Positions 1-5,159 of a stretch of 5,159 bases of DNA are shown one piece after another. Source of the DNA: an uncultured Bacilli bacterium (GTDB lineage Bacteria; Bacillota_I; Bacilli_A; RF39; UBA660). Within the stretch, counting starts at the first letter, position 1; every line of letters begins with the position of its first letter. Made by a program: the position numbers and the translations under genes. The stretch is taken from the NCBI GenBank assembly GCA_944331725.1, contig CALVJE010000075.1:1-5159 (forward strand), given 5' to 3'. The notes under the pieces are model-generated. The model did no database searches. It saw only the letters and a list, made by a program, of their open reading frames with translations, and was not told the DNA's origin.

Positions 1-152
1 AAAACATATGAAGCCATACTCTCTAAAATATCAGCATGAACCTTTCTATAATGATTATATTTCTTAATATGAGGTTTGCTATTTAAAATATATCTCCTCA
101 TATTAAGCATTGCATTTCTCATATCTTCTGCAAATAATTCATCTTCACTCAT
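1..152 (-). CDS. Hypothetical protein, N-terminal fragment cut by the left window edge
   Basis: An open frame starts with ATG at 152 and runs without a stop to the left edge, giving 50 full codons. The peptide begins MSEDELFAEDMRNAML and continues with a basic, helix-prone stretch containing RRYIL, KPHIKKYNHYRKVHAD and ILESMASYV. I do not recognise the family, and there is no signal peptide or membrane segment in the visible part. The start is well supported. A purine-rich GGAAAGAGG (168-160) lies 7 bases upstream inside the last codons of the metallophosphoesterase gene, and that gene's TAG stop ends only 2 bases before this ATG. It is therefore the fourth or later gene of the operon and probably translationally coupled to the phosphoesterase. 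Its full length and function cannot be judged here. Confidence 0.7.
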   Translation of the reverse strand, partial: MSEDELFAEDMRNAMLNMRRYILNSKPHIKKYNHYRKVHADILESMASYV

Positions 153-154
153 AA

Positions 155-652
155 CTATACCTCTTTCCTAACCTTTTCAATTTCTATTGGCATATAATCA
201 ATAACTTCTACTGATACACACTTATGTTTATTAGAATCAAAAGAATCATCCAACTTAGCATTATGAATATGTCCATGTATATTAATATAGCCATCAGGTA
301 TCTGATTATTTTCTAAAGGTCTATGAGATAATATAATTTTATATTCTTCTAGCTTAGTCTTAGTAGGAACAACTTCTAAACCAATATTATTATAAAAATT
401 TATTGATTTACCATCATGATTACCTCTTACTAAATAGATTTTTCCATTAAGTTTACTAACAAAGTCACTTATATTATCACCTAAAATAAAATCTCCTAAA
501 TGATAAACGATATCATCTTTATCCACAACACTATTCCAATTATTAATAATAGTATTATTCATCTCTTCTATATCACTAAAAGGTCTATCACAATATTTAA
601 TTATATTGTCATGATTAAAATGTGTATCTGCAATTAAATATATTTTATTCAT
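155..652 (-). CDS. Calcineurin-like metallophosphoesterase, small single-domain type
   Basis: This 165-residue protein carries the metallophosphoesterase metal-binding motifs in the expected order: D9-x-H11 (IADTHFNH), D54 (HLGDF), N78-H79 (RGNHD), H110 (LSHRP) and H128-x-H130 (HGHIH). The visible ligands for a two-metal centre are all present, so the enzyme is likely active and cytosolic, with no signal peptide or membrane segment. The family hydrolyses phosphomonoesters or phosphodiesters, and the substrate cannot be read from sequence. The length fits small stand-alone members common in Firmicutes and in phages, which often end in a VSVEV-xx-Y-xP strand like the one at residues 146-154. 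The ATG at 652 overlaps the end of the upstream gene by 8 bases, and GAGG (662-659) sits 6 bases ahead of it. The stop is 2 bases before the next ATG. The family call is firm and the role in the operon is unknown. Confidence 0.93.
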   Translation of the reverse strand: MNKIYLIADTHFNHDNIIKYCDRPFSDIEEMNNTIINNWNSVVDKDDIVYHLGDFILGDNISDFVSKLNGKIYLVRGNHDGKSINFYNNIGLEVVPTKTKLEEYKIILSHRPLENNQIPDGYINIHGHIHNAKLDDSFDSNKHKCVSVEVIDYMPIEIEKVRKEV

Positions 653-1685
653 TACTTACCTCATAAAAAGTACGAAACAATCTCTTATCAATAGTGCTAT
701 TAATATCATCTAAATCAAATTCATCTATATTATAATCGTTATCATCATCATTAAAAACTCTATCTAAATAATATTCTCCTCCACAATCTTCAACTATACC
801 ATAACCCTTTCCATTAACAACATAACATTTTTTAGAACCATAACCATCTACAATTTTACTAACTCTTACATTAAATACCCAATTATCACCATAATCATAA
901 ATAACCTTTAACCTTTGCCCTTCTTTTAATTCTAAATAATTTATATCTTTACTCATCTCTTCATCTTCTAAATATTCCTTTCCTCTTTTAACTCCATAAC
1001 AGTGTTCTAAATCTCCATTCATAGATAAAACAATCGCTTCACATAAAGTAGAAATATCAATATCACTATCAATAGATATTTTTCTTTTAATTTCTTTTTC
1101 AAATCCTAATAATGATACATTTAGTAAATAATGCTTAGGTCTAAGCAATTCTTCTTTATAAGCTAAATAATTATCTATAGTATAGTTTATTTTATCTAAA
1201 TCAAAATCTAATAAATTATATTCTACATTAGAATAAGCATTAGGATTCCACTTCCTAGCATCTACCAAATCTTCAAGAAAAAATGAATGATACTCTTCTA
1301 ATAAACCATATCCCTTACCATTTATAACTTCAAAGTCTTTATTAAAACTATCATCAGTAGTACTTTCTATTTTAATATAAATATCATAATCGCTTCTAAA
1401 ATCATAATTTAATAAAAGTTCATCACCTTCTTCTAAGTATAAATCTTTAACAATTAAATCTTCATCCATCATCTCTTCAATATCAGGGTCAAAAACACAA
1501 CATCCAGGTCCTAAATATGCAAATTCATCATTAACAATCAATTGATATAGATGTTTACATTCTCCATTCATAGATAAAATCATATATTCACAAAAAGTCT
1601 GTAAATTCAAATTATCATTTACATTAATCTCCCTTGTAATATCTTTTTTAAATCCATCTAAATATACACTAAAACTTATTCCCAT
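645..1685 (-). CDS. Tandem pRiA4b ORF-3-like domain protein (two copies)
   Basis: This 346-residue acidic protein is built from two copies of one domain, about residues 3-176 and 186-336. The second copy has the hallmarks of the plasmid pRiA4b ORF-3-like family (PF07929): a YDYGDNWVFNVRV strand (263-275), NGKGYG (291-296) and an EDCGG turn (299-303). The first copy keeps GF-K, ILSMNG (36-41), EGDELLLNYDF (86-96), NGKGYG (122-127) and FDLDKIN (161-167). It has lost the GDNW core (now RSDYD, 97-101) and the EDCGG motif (now EEYHS), so it may be structural only. The family has no established biochemical activity. The ATG at 1685 is one base after the upstream TGA, with AGGGAGT (1698-1692) 6 bases ahead, and the end overlaps the phosphoesterase by 8 bases. 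No membrane or signal segment is seen. Databases sometimes label relatives as IS1096 passenger or TnpR proteins, but this is not a resolvase. Confidence 0.82.
   Translation of the reverse strand: MGISFSVYLDGFKKDITREINVNDNLNLQTFCEYMILSMNGECKHLYQLIVNDEFAYLGPGCCVFDPDIEEMMDEDLIVKDLYLEEGDELLLNYDFRSDYDIYIKIESTTDDSFNKDFEVINGKGYGLLEEYHSFFLEDLVDARKWNPNAYSNVEYNLLDFDLDKINYTIDNYLAYKEELLRPKHYLLNVSLLGFEKEIKRKISIDSDIDISTLCEAIVLSMNGDLEHCYGVKRGKEYLEDEEMSKDINYLELKEGQRLKVIYDYGDNWVFNVRVSKIVDGYGSKKCYVVNGKGYGIVEDCGGEYYLDRVFNDDDNDYNIDEFDLDDINSTIDKRLFRTFYEVSNE
678..1130 (-). repeat. Second domain copy of the tandem protein (intact signature)
   Basis: This stretch codes for residues 186-336. It aligns to the first copy through GFEKEI, VLSMNG, EG-x-L-x-x-YDYGD, NGKGYG and FDLDDINSTID. 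It carries the full family signature (YDYGDNW and EDCGG), unlike the first copy. Confidence 0.75.
1012..1030 (-). repeat. 19-base exact direct repeat, copy in the second domain
   Basis: These 19 bases (plus strand TCTCCATTCATAGATAAAA) are identical to 1561-1579. They encode the LSMNG segment of the second domain. The spacing of 549 bases is exactly 183 codons, so this is a remnant of the internal gene duplication rather than an independent element. Confidence 0.85.
1158..1679 (-). repeat. First domain copy of the tandem protein (degenerate signature)
   Basis: This stretch codes for residues 3-176. It shares GFKKDI, ILSMNG, EGDELLLNYDF, NGKGYG and FDLDKINYTID with the second copy. The offset between copies falls from 183 residues at LSMNG to 169 at NGKGYG and 162 at FDLD. 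The first copy therefore carries extra residues, chiefly in the loops around 58-80 and 142-155. Confidence 0.72.
1561..1579 (-). repeat. 19-base exact direct repeat, copy in the first domain
   Basis: This is the partner of 1012-1030, encoding LSMNG in the first domain. The flanking bases differ immediately on both sides, so the identity is limited to this conserved motif. Confidence 0.85.
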
Positions 1686-1686
1686 C

Positions 1687-3285
1687 TCAATACTCCCTAT
1701 AATCCACTAACATTTCTTCTAAATACTCTTTTAAATCATTGTCAGTTTCTTTATCTATATACTCTTCTAATTTTTCACATGCTAAGTCATAATCTTTCTC
1801 TTCATATAACTCTATAAGCATCTGATAAACATCAAACTTAACACTATAATCACAAGTTTTTAATTTTTCTTTAAAATACTCTATTCCTTCATCTATCTTT
1901 CCCTTAGCATTAAATAAGAAATCTTTAACATTTAAGAAAAGTGTTTCGTTAGAATCATTTAAATCAAAGCTATCATAAAAGAAATCAACCAATTCTTCTA
2001 AAAACACTAAATATTCTTTCTCTTTTGGTATATGTTTATTAATCATTTCCATAAGTAATTTACTATATCTTTCAAAGAATTGATATAAACTGTAATGAAT
2101 AGATACTTTTTCATCATAATCATTTATAGTATTAAACGAATTATTTTTAACAACTACTTTTATCTTATCAAAAGCTTCTTTTAAATAGTCTATATTAATT
2201 CTATTTTCCTTTAAATAATCTCTATTAATAAACATAGGTATTGCCTTATGTTTTAACACATTATATAGAAGTTTATCTATCTCAATATATTCTTCTTTAT
2301 AAAAATCATATAAATCATATTCATCACTACTAGTTTTCTTTTTAGGATATTCATCTAAACTCTTAGTAATATAAGATTGATATGGTAAAAAATTAATTTC
2401 TTTATTAATACAACATTTTTTATATTTCTTACCACTTCCACATGGACAAGGATCATTTCTGCCTACTTTAGAAGGATCTTTCATATTATTCGCTTTAGTC
2501 TCTTCTTCTATAAAAGATTCAAACATTTTTGAAACTTTATCTTCATCAAAAACATCTTCTCTATTATCAAAACATGCCCACCAACTCATTGACTTAATTG
2601 TATCATCAATAGGCTTAATTCTAACTAATTTATAATCATAATTAAATATATAATCAACAAAACTATCATAATCACCTATCATCATAGTATTTATAACTCC
2701 ATAATAATACATTTTCTTAACTTCATTCATTAAAGAAAATAAATGAAGGCTTGCAATAACTTCCATAATATCTGTATAAATATCATCCATATCATCTTCA
2801 TCATCTATATAATCATAAAGATCAAGAAGTTTTAATAAATATTTTTCTACTACATCTTTTGTTATTAATCCATTTTCACAGAAATAGACATATGTCTTTA
2901 AAAAATAACCTCTTATATTTTCATCTATATTTTTATTTTCAATAACTTTATTTATAGAATCAAAATCTCCATCAAATACACTAACTATAATAGAAGATAA
3001 ATTATCATAAGCCCAGTCACCTAACAAATTATAAAAATCATACCCTTCTTTACTAAAAATATCTATTATTACTTTAAATAGTCGCTTATCTTTAAATTCT
3101 GCTAACAAAAAGACAGCATATACAACACTAAAAGGACATTCTTTATTTTTATCCATATTAGAAACAAAGTCTTTTAAATGACTTAACAAAACATCACTAA
3201 CTTCATCTTTATTCTTTTTAGCATATTCCACTGCTTCTTTTTGAAACATCTTATCATTTTTATTAAATTCTTTAATAATATCCAT
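1687..3285 (-). CDS. DUF1186-like protein with internal SEC-C zinc motif and helical C-terminal tail
   Basis: This is a 532-residue, acidic, mostly helical protein. Residues 1 to about 265 are a helical-repeat region resembling DUF1186 (PF06685), with markers such as a [15 protein letters not shown] helix near 50-64 and LGDWAYD at 88-94. A canonical SEC-C motif follows at 274-292 ([19 protein letters not shown]), with zinc ligands C280, C282, C291 and C292. SEC-C is the zinc-binding motif known from the SecA C-terminus, where it binds SecB and ribosomes, and it also occurs in many uncharacterised proteins. Residues about 320-532 form a further helical segment, and its last 80 residues look like TPR-type helix pairs (for example CEKLEEYI). 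No catalytic motif, signal peptide or membrane segment is seen. The start at ATG 3285 is fixed by AAAGGAGAA (3301-3293). It is the first gene of the operon. The SEC-C call is firm, DUF1186 is likely, and a scaffold or protein-binding role is inference. Confidence 0.88.
   Translation of the reverse strand: MDIIKEFNKNDKMFQKEAVEYAKKNKDEVSDVLLSHLKDFVSNMDKNKECPFSVVYAVFLLAEFKDKRLFKVIIDIFSKEGYDFYNLLGDWAYDNLSSIIVSVFDGDFDSINKVIENKNIDENIRGYFLKTYVYFCENGLITKDVVEKYLLKLLDLYDYIDDEDDMDDIYTDIMEVIASLHLFSLMNEVKKMYYYGVINTMMIGDYDSFVDYIFNYDYKLVRIKPIDDTIKSMSWWACFDNREDVFDEDKVSKMFESFIEEETKANNMKDPSKVGRNDPCPCGSGKKYKKCCINKEINFLPYQSYITKSLDEYPKKKTSSDEYDLYDFYKEEYIEIDKLLYNVLKHKAIPMFINRDYLKENRINIDYLKEAFDKIKVVVKNNSFNTINDYDEKVSIHYSLYQFFERYSKLLMEMINKHIPKEKEYLVFLEELVDFFYDSFDLNDSNETLFLNVKDFLFNAKGKIDEGIEYFKEKLKTCDYSVKFDVYQMLIELYEEKDYDLACEKLEEYIDKETDNDLKEYLEEMLVDYREY
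1692..1698 (-). promoter_or_regulatory. Ribosome binding site of the tandem-domain gene, inside the upstream coding end
   Basis: AGGGAGT on the minus strand forms part of the last codons (R-E-Y) of the SEC-C gene. It is followed by TATTGAGATG, where the TGA stop precedes the new ATG by one base. This arrangement suits termination-reinitiation and supports ATG 1685. Confidence 0.65.
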
Positions 3286-3292
3286 ACAACAA

Positions 3293-3301
3293 TTCTCCTT
3301 T
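3293..3301 (-). promoter_or_regulatory. Strong ribosome binding site of the SEC-C gene
   Basis: AAAGGAGAA on the minus strand is a near-perfect Shine-Dalgarno sequence about 9 bases before ATG 3285. It fixes that start and is the strongest site in the operon, as expected for a first gene. Confidence 0.8.
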
Positions 3302-3307
3302 ACTACT

Positions 3308-3339
3308 AAAAATAGGATAACATATCAAAGTTATCCTAT
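3308..3339 (-). terminator. Candidate intrinsic terminator after apeA
   Basis: A perfect 10-bp inverted repeat (ATAGGATAAC at 3339-3330 and GTTATCCTAT at 3321-3312, minus strand) encloses an 8-base loop. Counting the last stem base, it runs into five T residues (3312-3308). It lies 11 bases past the apeA stop, which is the expected place. The stem has only three G-C pairs and the T-tract is short, so termination may be partial. The same bases overlap a promoter candidate and could act as an operator instead. Confidence 0.6.
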
Positions 3340-3342
3340 CAA
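3314..3342 (-). promoter_or_regulatory. Candidate sigma-70-type promoter of the SEC-C operon, overlapping the hairpin
   Basis: On the minus strand TTGATA (3342-3337) is followed by a 17-base spacer and TATCCT (3319-3314). A TG one base upstream of the -10 (3322-3321) makes an extended -10. A start near 3307 would leave a leader of about 22 bases containing the AAAGGAG site. The -10 matches consensus at only 4 of 6 positions, so this is a candidate. It is attractive because there is little room for any other promoter between apeA and the operon. Confidence 0.4.
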
Positions 3343-3349
3343 TTAAAAA

Positions 3350-4735
3350 TTAAGCTTTCATTAAAAATGCTAAATAACCTCTATAAGCTTCATAAATATC
3401 TACTTTACTAGTAACTTCATAAGGTGCGTGCATATTTAAAACTCCAACTCCGGCATCTATTACTTTTACATCATAATTAGCAAGGATATAGGCAATAGTA
3501 CCACCACCACCTGCATCTACTTTACCTAACTCGGATATTTGATAACTAACATTATCACTATCTAAGATATTTCTAAGTTCTGCAATAAACTCAGCATCAG
3601 CATCATTACTACCACTCTTACCACGAGCACCTGTATATTTACAGAAAACTAAGCCACGAGCTAAATATGATGAATTACGCTTATCCATAACACTAGCATA
3701 TAAAGGATCATAGGCTGCATTAACATCACTACTTAACATCCGAGAATTAGATAGAACTCTTCTAACACTAACAAAACTATCTTCACCAAGTAAATGACAA
3801 ACCTCTGCTATAGTATTTTCATAGAAACGAGATCCCATACCAGTAGAGCCAACACTACCTATTTCTTCTTTATCAACTAAAATACAACATAAAGTCTTAT
3901 CAGTAACTTCTGTATCTAAAAAAGCCATAAGTGAAGAATAAGCACAACTTCTATCATCTTGACCATAAGATAAAACCATACTCTTATCTAGACCCATATC
4001 ACGAGCAGAACCTGCTGGAACAACTTCTATTTCACTAGATAAAAAGTCATCTTCTGATATATCATATTTTTCTTTTAATAAAGAAAGTACATTAGCTTTA
4101 ACACTCTCTTTATCTTCACCCTTTAAAGGCATATTACCAATCAAGACATCTAAAGCTTCACCTTCAATTAATTTAGAAGCATCTTTTTTCATCTGTTCAC
4201 TTGCTAAATGAGGAAGTAAATCAGTTATACAAAATACAGGATCATCTTCAGCCTCTCCAATATTAACATCTATCTTAGTTCCATCTTTCTTAACAATAAC
4301 ACCGTGTAAAGCTAGAGGAATAGTAGTCCATTGATACTTCTTAATACCACCATAATAATGAGTATCAAAATAAGCAAAATCTGTATCTTCATATAAAGGA
4401 TTAGCTTTTAAATCAAGTCTAGGAGAATCAATATGCGCTCCTAATATATTCATACCATTAGTAATAGAACCATTACCAATTATAAATAATATAACTGCTT
4501 TCCCTCTATTATCAGCATAAATCTTATCCCCTGGTTTTAATGATTTCTCTTCTTTAATATAATCCACAATATTGTGGAAACCTTTCTCTTCTGCACGTCT
4601 AATAATCTCTTTATTACATTCTCTTTCTGTCTTTGAAACAGTTAAAAACTTCTTATAATCTTCACCCATCTCAAACACTTTAGAAACTTCTACAGCATCA
4701 TACTTCTTCCAAATATTCTCTTTCAACATAATCAT
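3350..4735 (-). CDS. apeA: M18-family zinc aminopeptidase, type 1 (ApeA-like)
   Basis: This 461-residue protein matches the M18 metalloaminopeptidase family, which removes N-terminal residues from peptides in the cytosol using two metal ions and forms large oligomers. Visible active-site motifs are GAHIDSPR with H101 and catalytic D103, GQDDR with D260/D261, DKEEIGS with catalytic E290 and metal ligand E291, SSDVNAAYDP with D337, and NMHAPYE with H436. All ligands are present and the length is normal, so the enzyme should be functional. Two starts are possible, ATG at 4735 and ATG at 4729 (residues 1 and 3). The AAAGG at 4740-4736 touches the first but lies 6 bases from the second, so 4729 is the better start. 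An extended -10 promoter lies just upstream, and an inverted repeat 11 bases after the stop may terminate the transcript. Its sampled GC is higher than that of the downstream operon, consistent with a conserved, well-expressed housekeeping gene. Confidence 0.95.
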   Translation of the reverse strand: MIMLKENIWKKYDAVEVSKVFEMGEDYKKFLTVSKTERECNKEIIRRAEEKGFHNIVDYIKEEKSLKPGDKIYADNRGKAVILFIIGNGSITNGMNILGAHIDSPRLDLKANPLYEDTDFAYFDTHYYGGIKKYQWTTIPLALHGVIVKKDGTKIDVNIGEAEDDPVFCITDLLPHLASEQMKKDASKLIEGEALDVLIGNMPLKGEDKESVKANVLSLLKEKYDISEDDFLSSEIEVVPAGSARDMGLDKSMVLSYGQDDRSCAYSSLMAFLDTEVTDKTLCCILVDKEEIGSVGSTGMGSRFYENTIAEVCHLLGEDSFVSVRRVLSNSRMLSSDVNAAYDPLYASVMDKRNSSYLARGLVFCKYTGARGKSGSNDADAEFIAELRNILDSDNVSYQISELGKVDAGGGGTIAYILANYDVKVIDAGVGVLNMHAPYEVTSKVDIYEAYRGYLAFLMKA

Positions 4736-4742
4736 CCTTTCC
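4736..4742 (-). promoter_or_regulatory. Ribosome binding site that decides the apeA start
   Basis: GGAAAGG (4742-4736, minus strand) abuts ATG 4735 but lies 6 bases ahead of ATG 4729. Normal spacing therefore favours 4729, which removes the first two residues (MI) of the longest reading. Confidence 0.55.
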
Positions 4743-4748
4743 TATTTT

Positions 4749-4757
4749 AGTATAACA
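4749..4757 (-). promoter_or_regulatory. Candidate extended -10 promoter of apeA
   Basis: On the minus strand TG-T-TATACT (4757-4749) is a good extended -10 element. No convincing -35 exists at 16-18 bases. Transcription would start near 4743-4742, leaving only about 14 bases to ATG 4729. A consensus TATAAT at 4774-4769, just after the previous gene's stop, is an alternative with a longer leader but only a weak -35. Confidence 0.45.
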
Positions 4758-4775
4758 CAAATCAAACAATTATAT

Positions 4776-5159
4776 TTATAAATGATAATATTTCATATCT
4801 TCATTATATTCTTTTTCTACCATCTTAGCAAAAGATGTTCCCATATTAATAGGATAAGTAGAAAGTAACCCATCATAAACAATTACCCCATCATACGGAA
4901 ATAAAGAAGTAGTAACAATACATGGTATATCATGGCAAGGAATAACTTCATCTATATTAGAATTTAACCCCTTAATCATATAAACACGATCACTAGAAAG
5001 AACTGCCGTATAATCTTCTTCATATTTAGCAATAGTAAACATTTCTCTAATACCTTGTTTAAATTTACTTACTTTCTCTAAGTCTTCACTATCAAAATTA
5101 TGAGGATTATCTTTCAAATAAGCATCTATAATCTTTTCTTTATCTTTAAATAGATACTC
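4776..5159 (-). CDS. C-terminal part of an uncharacterised conserved protein, cut by the right window edge
   Basis: The frame is open from the right edge to a TAA at 4778-4776, giving 127 codons of the C-terminus. A TTG at 5117 could be read as a start, but the 14 codons upstream of it (EYLFKDKEKIIDAY) have no stop and read like the same protein, so the real start is probably outside the window. Visible features are KDNPHNF-SEDLEKVSKFK, then a beta-rich part with YTAVLSSDRVYMIKGL, IPCIVTT and LFPYDGVIVYDGLL, and an acidic tail ending YYHL. From memory this pattern (NP..., EDLE..., KGL, lP-V, LlPf-g-IiYDGLl) recurs at the C-terminus of uncharacterised Firmicutes proteins. I cannot attach a function. 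There is no signal or membrane segment. The stop is 40 bases before the first possible aminopeptidase start, with no hairpin between, so read-through into apeA is possible. Confidence 0.72.
   Translation of the reverse strand, partial: EYLFKDKEKIIDAYLKDNPHNFDSEDLEKVSKFKQGIREMFTIAKYEEDYTAVLSSDRVYMIKGLNSNIDEVIPCHDIPCIVTTSLFPYDGVIVYDGLLSTYPINMGTSFAKMVEKEYNEDMKYYHL

Noticed and set aside
155..652. Phage origin for the phosphoesterase and its neighbours
   Set aside because: Small phosphoesterases of this type occur in phages, but no capsid, tail, terminase, integrase or lysis gene is present and the neighbours are not phage families I recognise.
645..1685. Transposon-related (IS1096 passenger or TnpR resolvase) identity for the tandem-domain protein
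   Set aside because: That label is inherited from plasmid and insertion-sequence neighbours of some family members. No serine recombinase motif, transposase gene, terminal inverted repeat or target duplication is visible here.
1683..1689. Use of the mycoplasma genetic code, suggested by the extreme AT content
   Set aside because: The tryptophans I checked in five of the genes are all TGG. The TGA at 1689-1687 sits exactly where a stop is expected, one base before a well-supported ATG with a Shine-Dalgarno. Reading it as Trp would add only five more residues before a TAG.
645..3285. Low-complexity acidic runs (such as DDEDDMDD near residues 161-168 of the SEC-C protein and FNDDDNDY in the tandem-domain protein) as separate functional elements
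   Set aside because: They are short, lie in loops of proteins that are acidic throughout, and fit an AT-rich genome rich in GAT and GAA codons.
3286..3349. Small RNA or riboswitch in the gap between apeA and the operon
   Set aside because: The gap is only 64 bases. Its sole structure is one short hairpin followed by T residues and then a Shine-Dalgarno, which a terminator or operator explains.
1..5159. Genes on the plus strand
   Set aside because: No plus-strand frame offers a long reading with a Shine-Dalgarno or a recognisable motif, and the minus-strand genes already cover nearly all of the window.

Overview
The window is a very AT-rich stretch of bacterial DNA in which every recognisable gene lies on the minus strand, so it reads from the right edge to the left. 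All tryptophan codons I checked are TGG, and one gene ends in TGA one base before the next gene's ATG. The genetic code is therefore the standard bacterial one, not the mycoplasma code. The low GC, purine-rich coding strand, strong AGGAG-type ribosome binding sites and protein families point to a low-GC Firmicutes or Bacilli-type organism, perhaps a gut lineage. I cannot place it more precisely.

Layout in transcription order. (1) 5159-4776: the C-terminal 127 residues of an uncharacterised protein whose start lies beyond the right edge. (2) 4735-3350: a complete M18-family zinc aminopeptidase (ApeA-like) with its own extended -10 promoter candidate. (3) 3349-3286: a 64-base gap with a perfect 10-bp inverted repeat that could be the aminopeptidase terminator. 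The same bases also contain a plausible promoter for the next operon. (4) 3285 to the left edge: a tightly packed operon of at least four genes. These are a 532-residue DUF1186-like protein with an internal SEC-C zinc motif and a helical tail, a 346-residue protein made of two pRiA4b ORF-3-like domains, a 165-residue calcineurin-like metallophosphoesterase, and an unrecognised protein cut by the left edge. The junctions are a 1-base gap, an 8-base overlap and a 2-base gap, which suggests translational coupling.

The aminopeptidase is a housekeeping peptide-recycling enzyme and looks unrelated to the operon. The operon has no assigned function. It pairs two poorly characterised domain types (SEC-C/DUF1186 and pRiA4b ORF-3) with an apparently intact metallophosphoesterase, and it is the only part of the window that could be an undescribed system. 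Calling it a system is inference from gene packing. Nothing in the sequence shows defence, toxin or mobile-element activity. There is no rRNA, tRNA, CRISPR array or insertion sequence, and no gene-free stretch longer than 64 bases.
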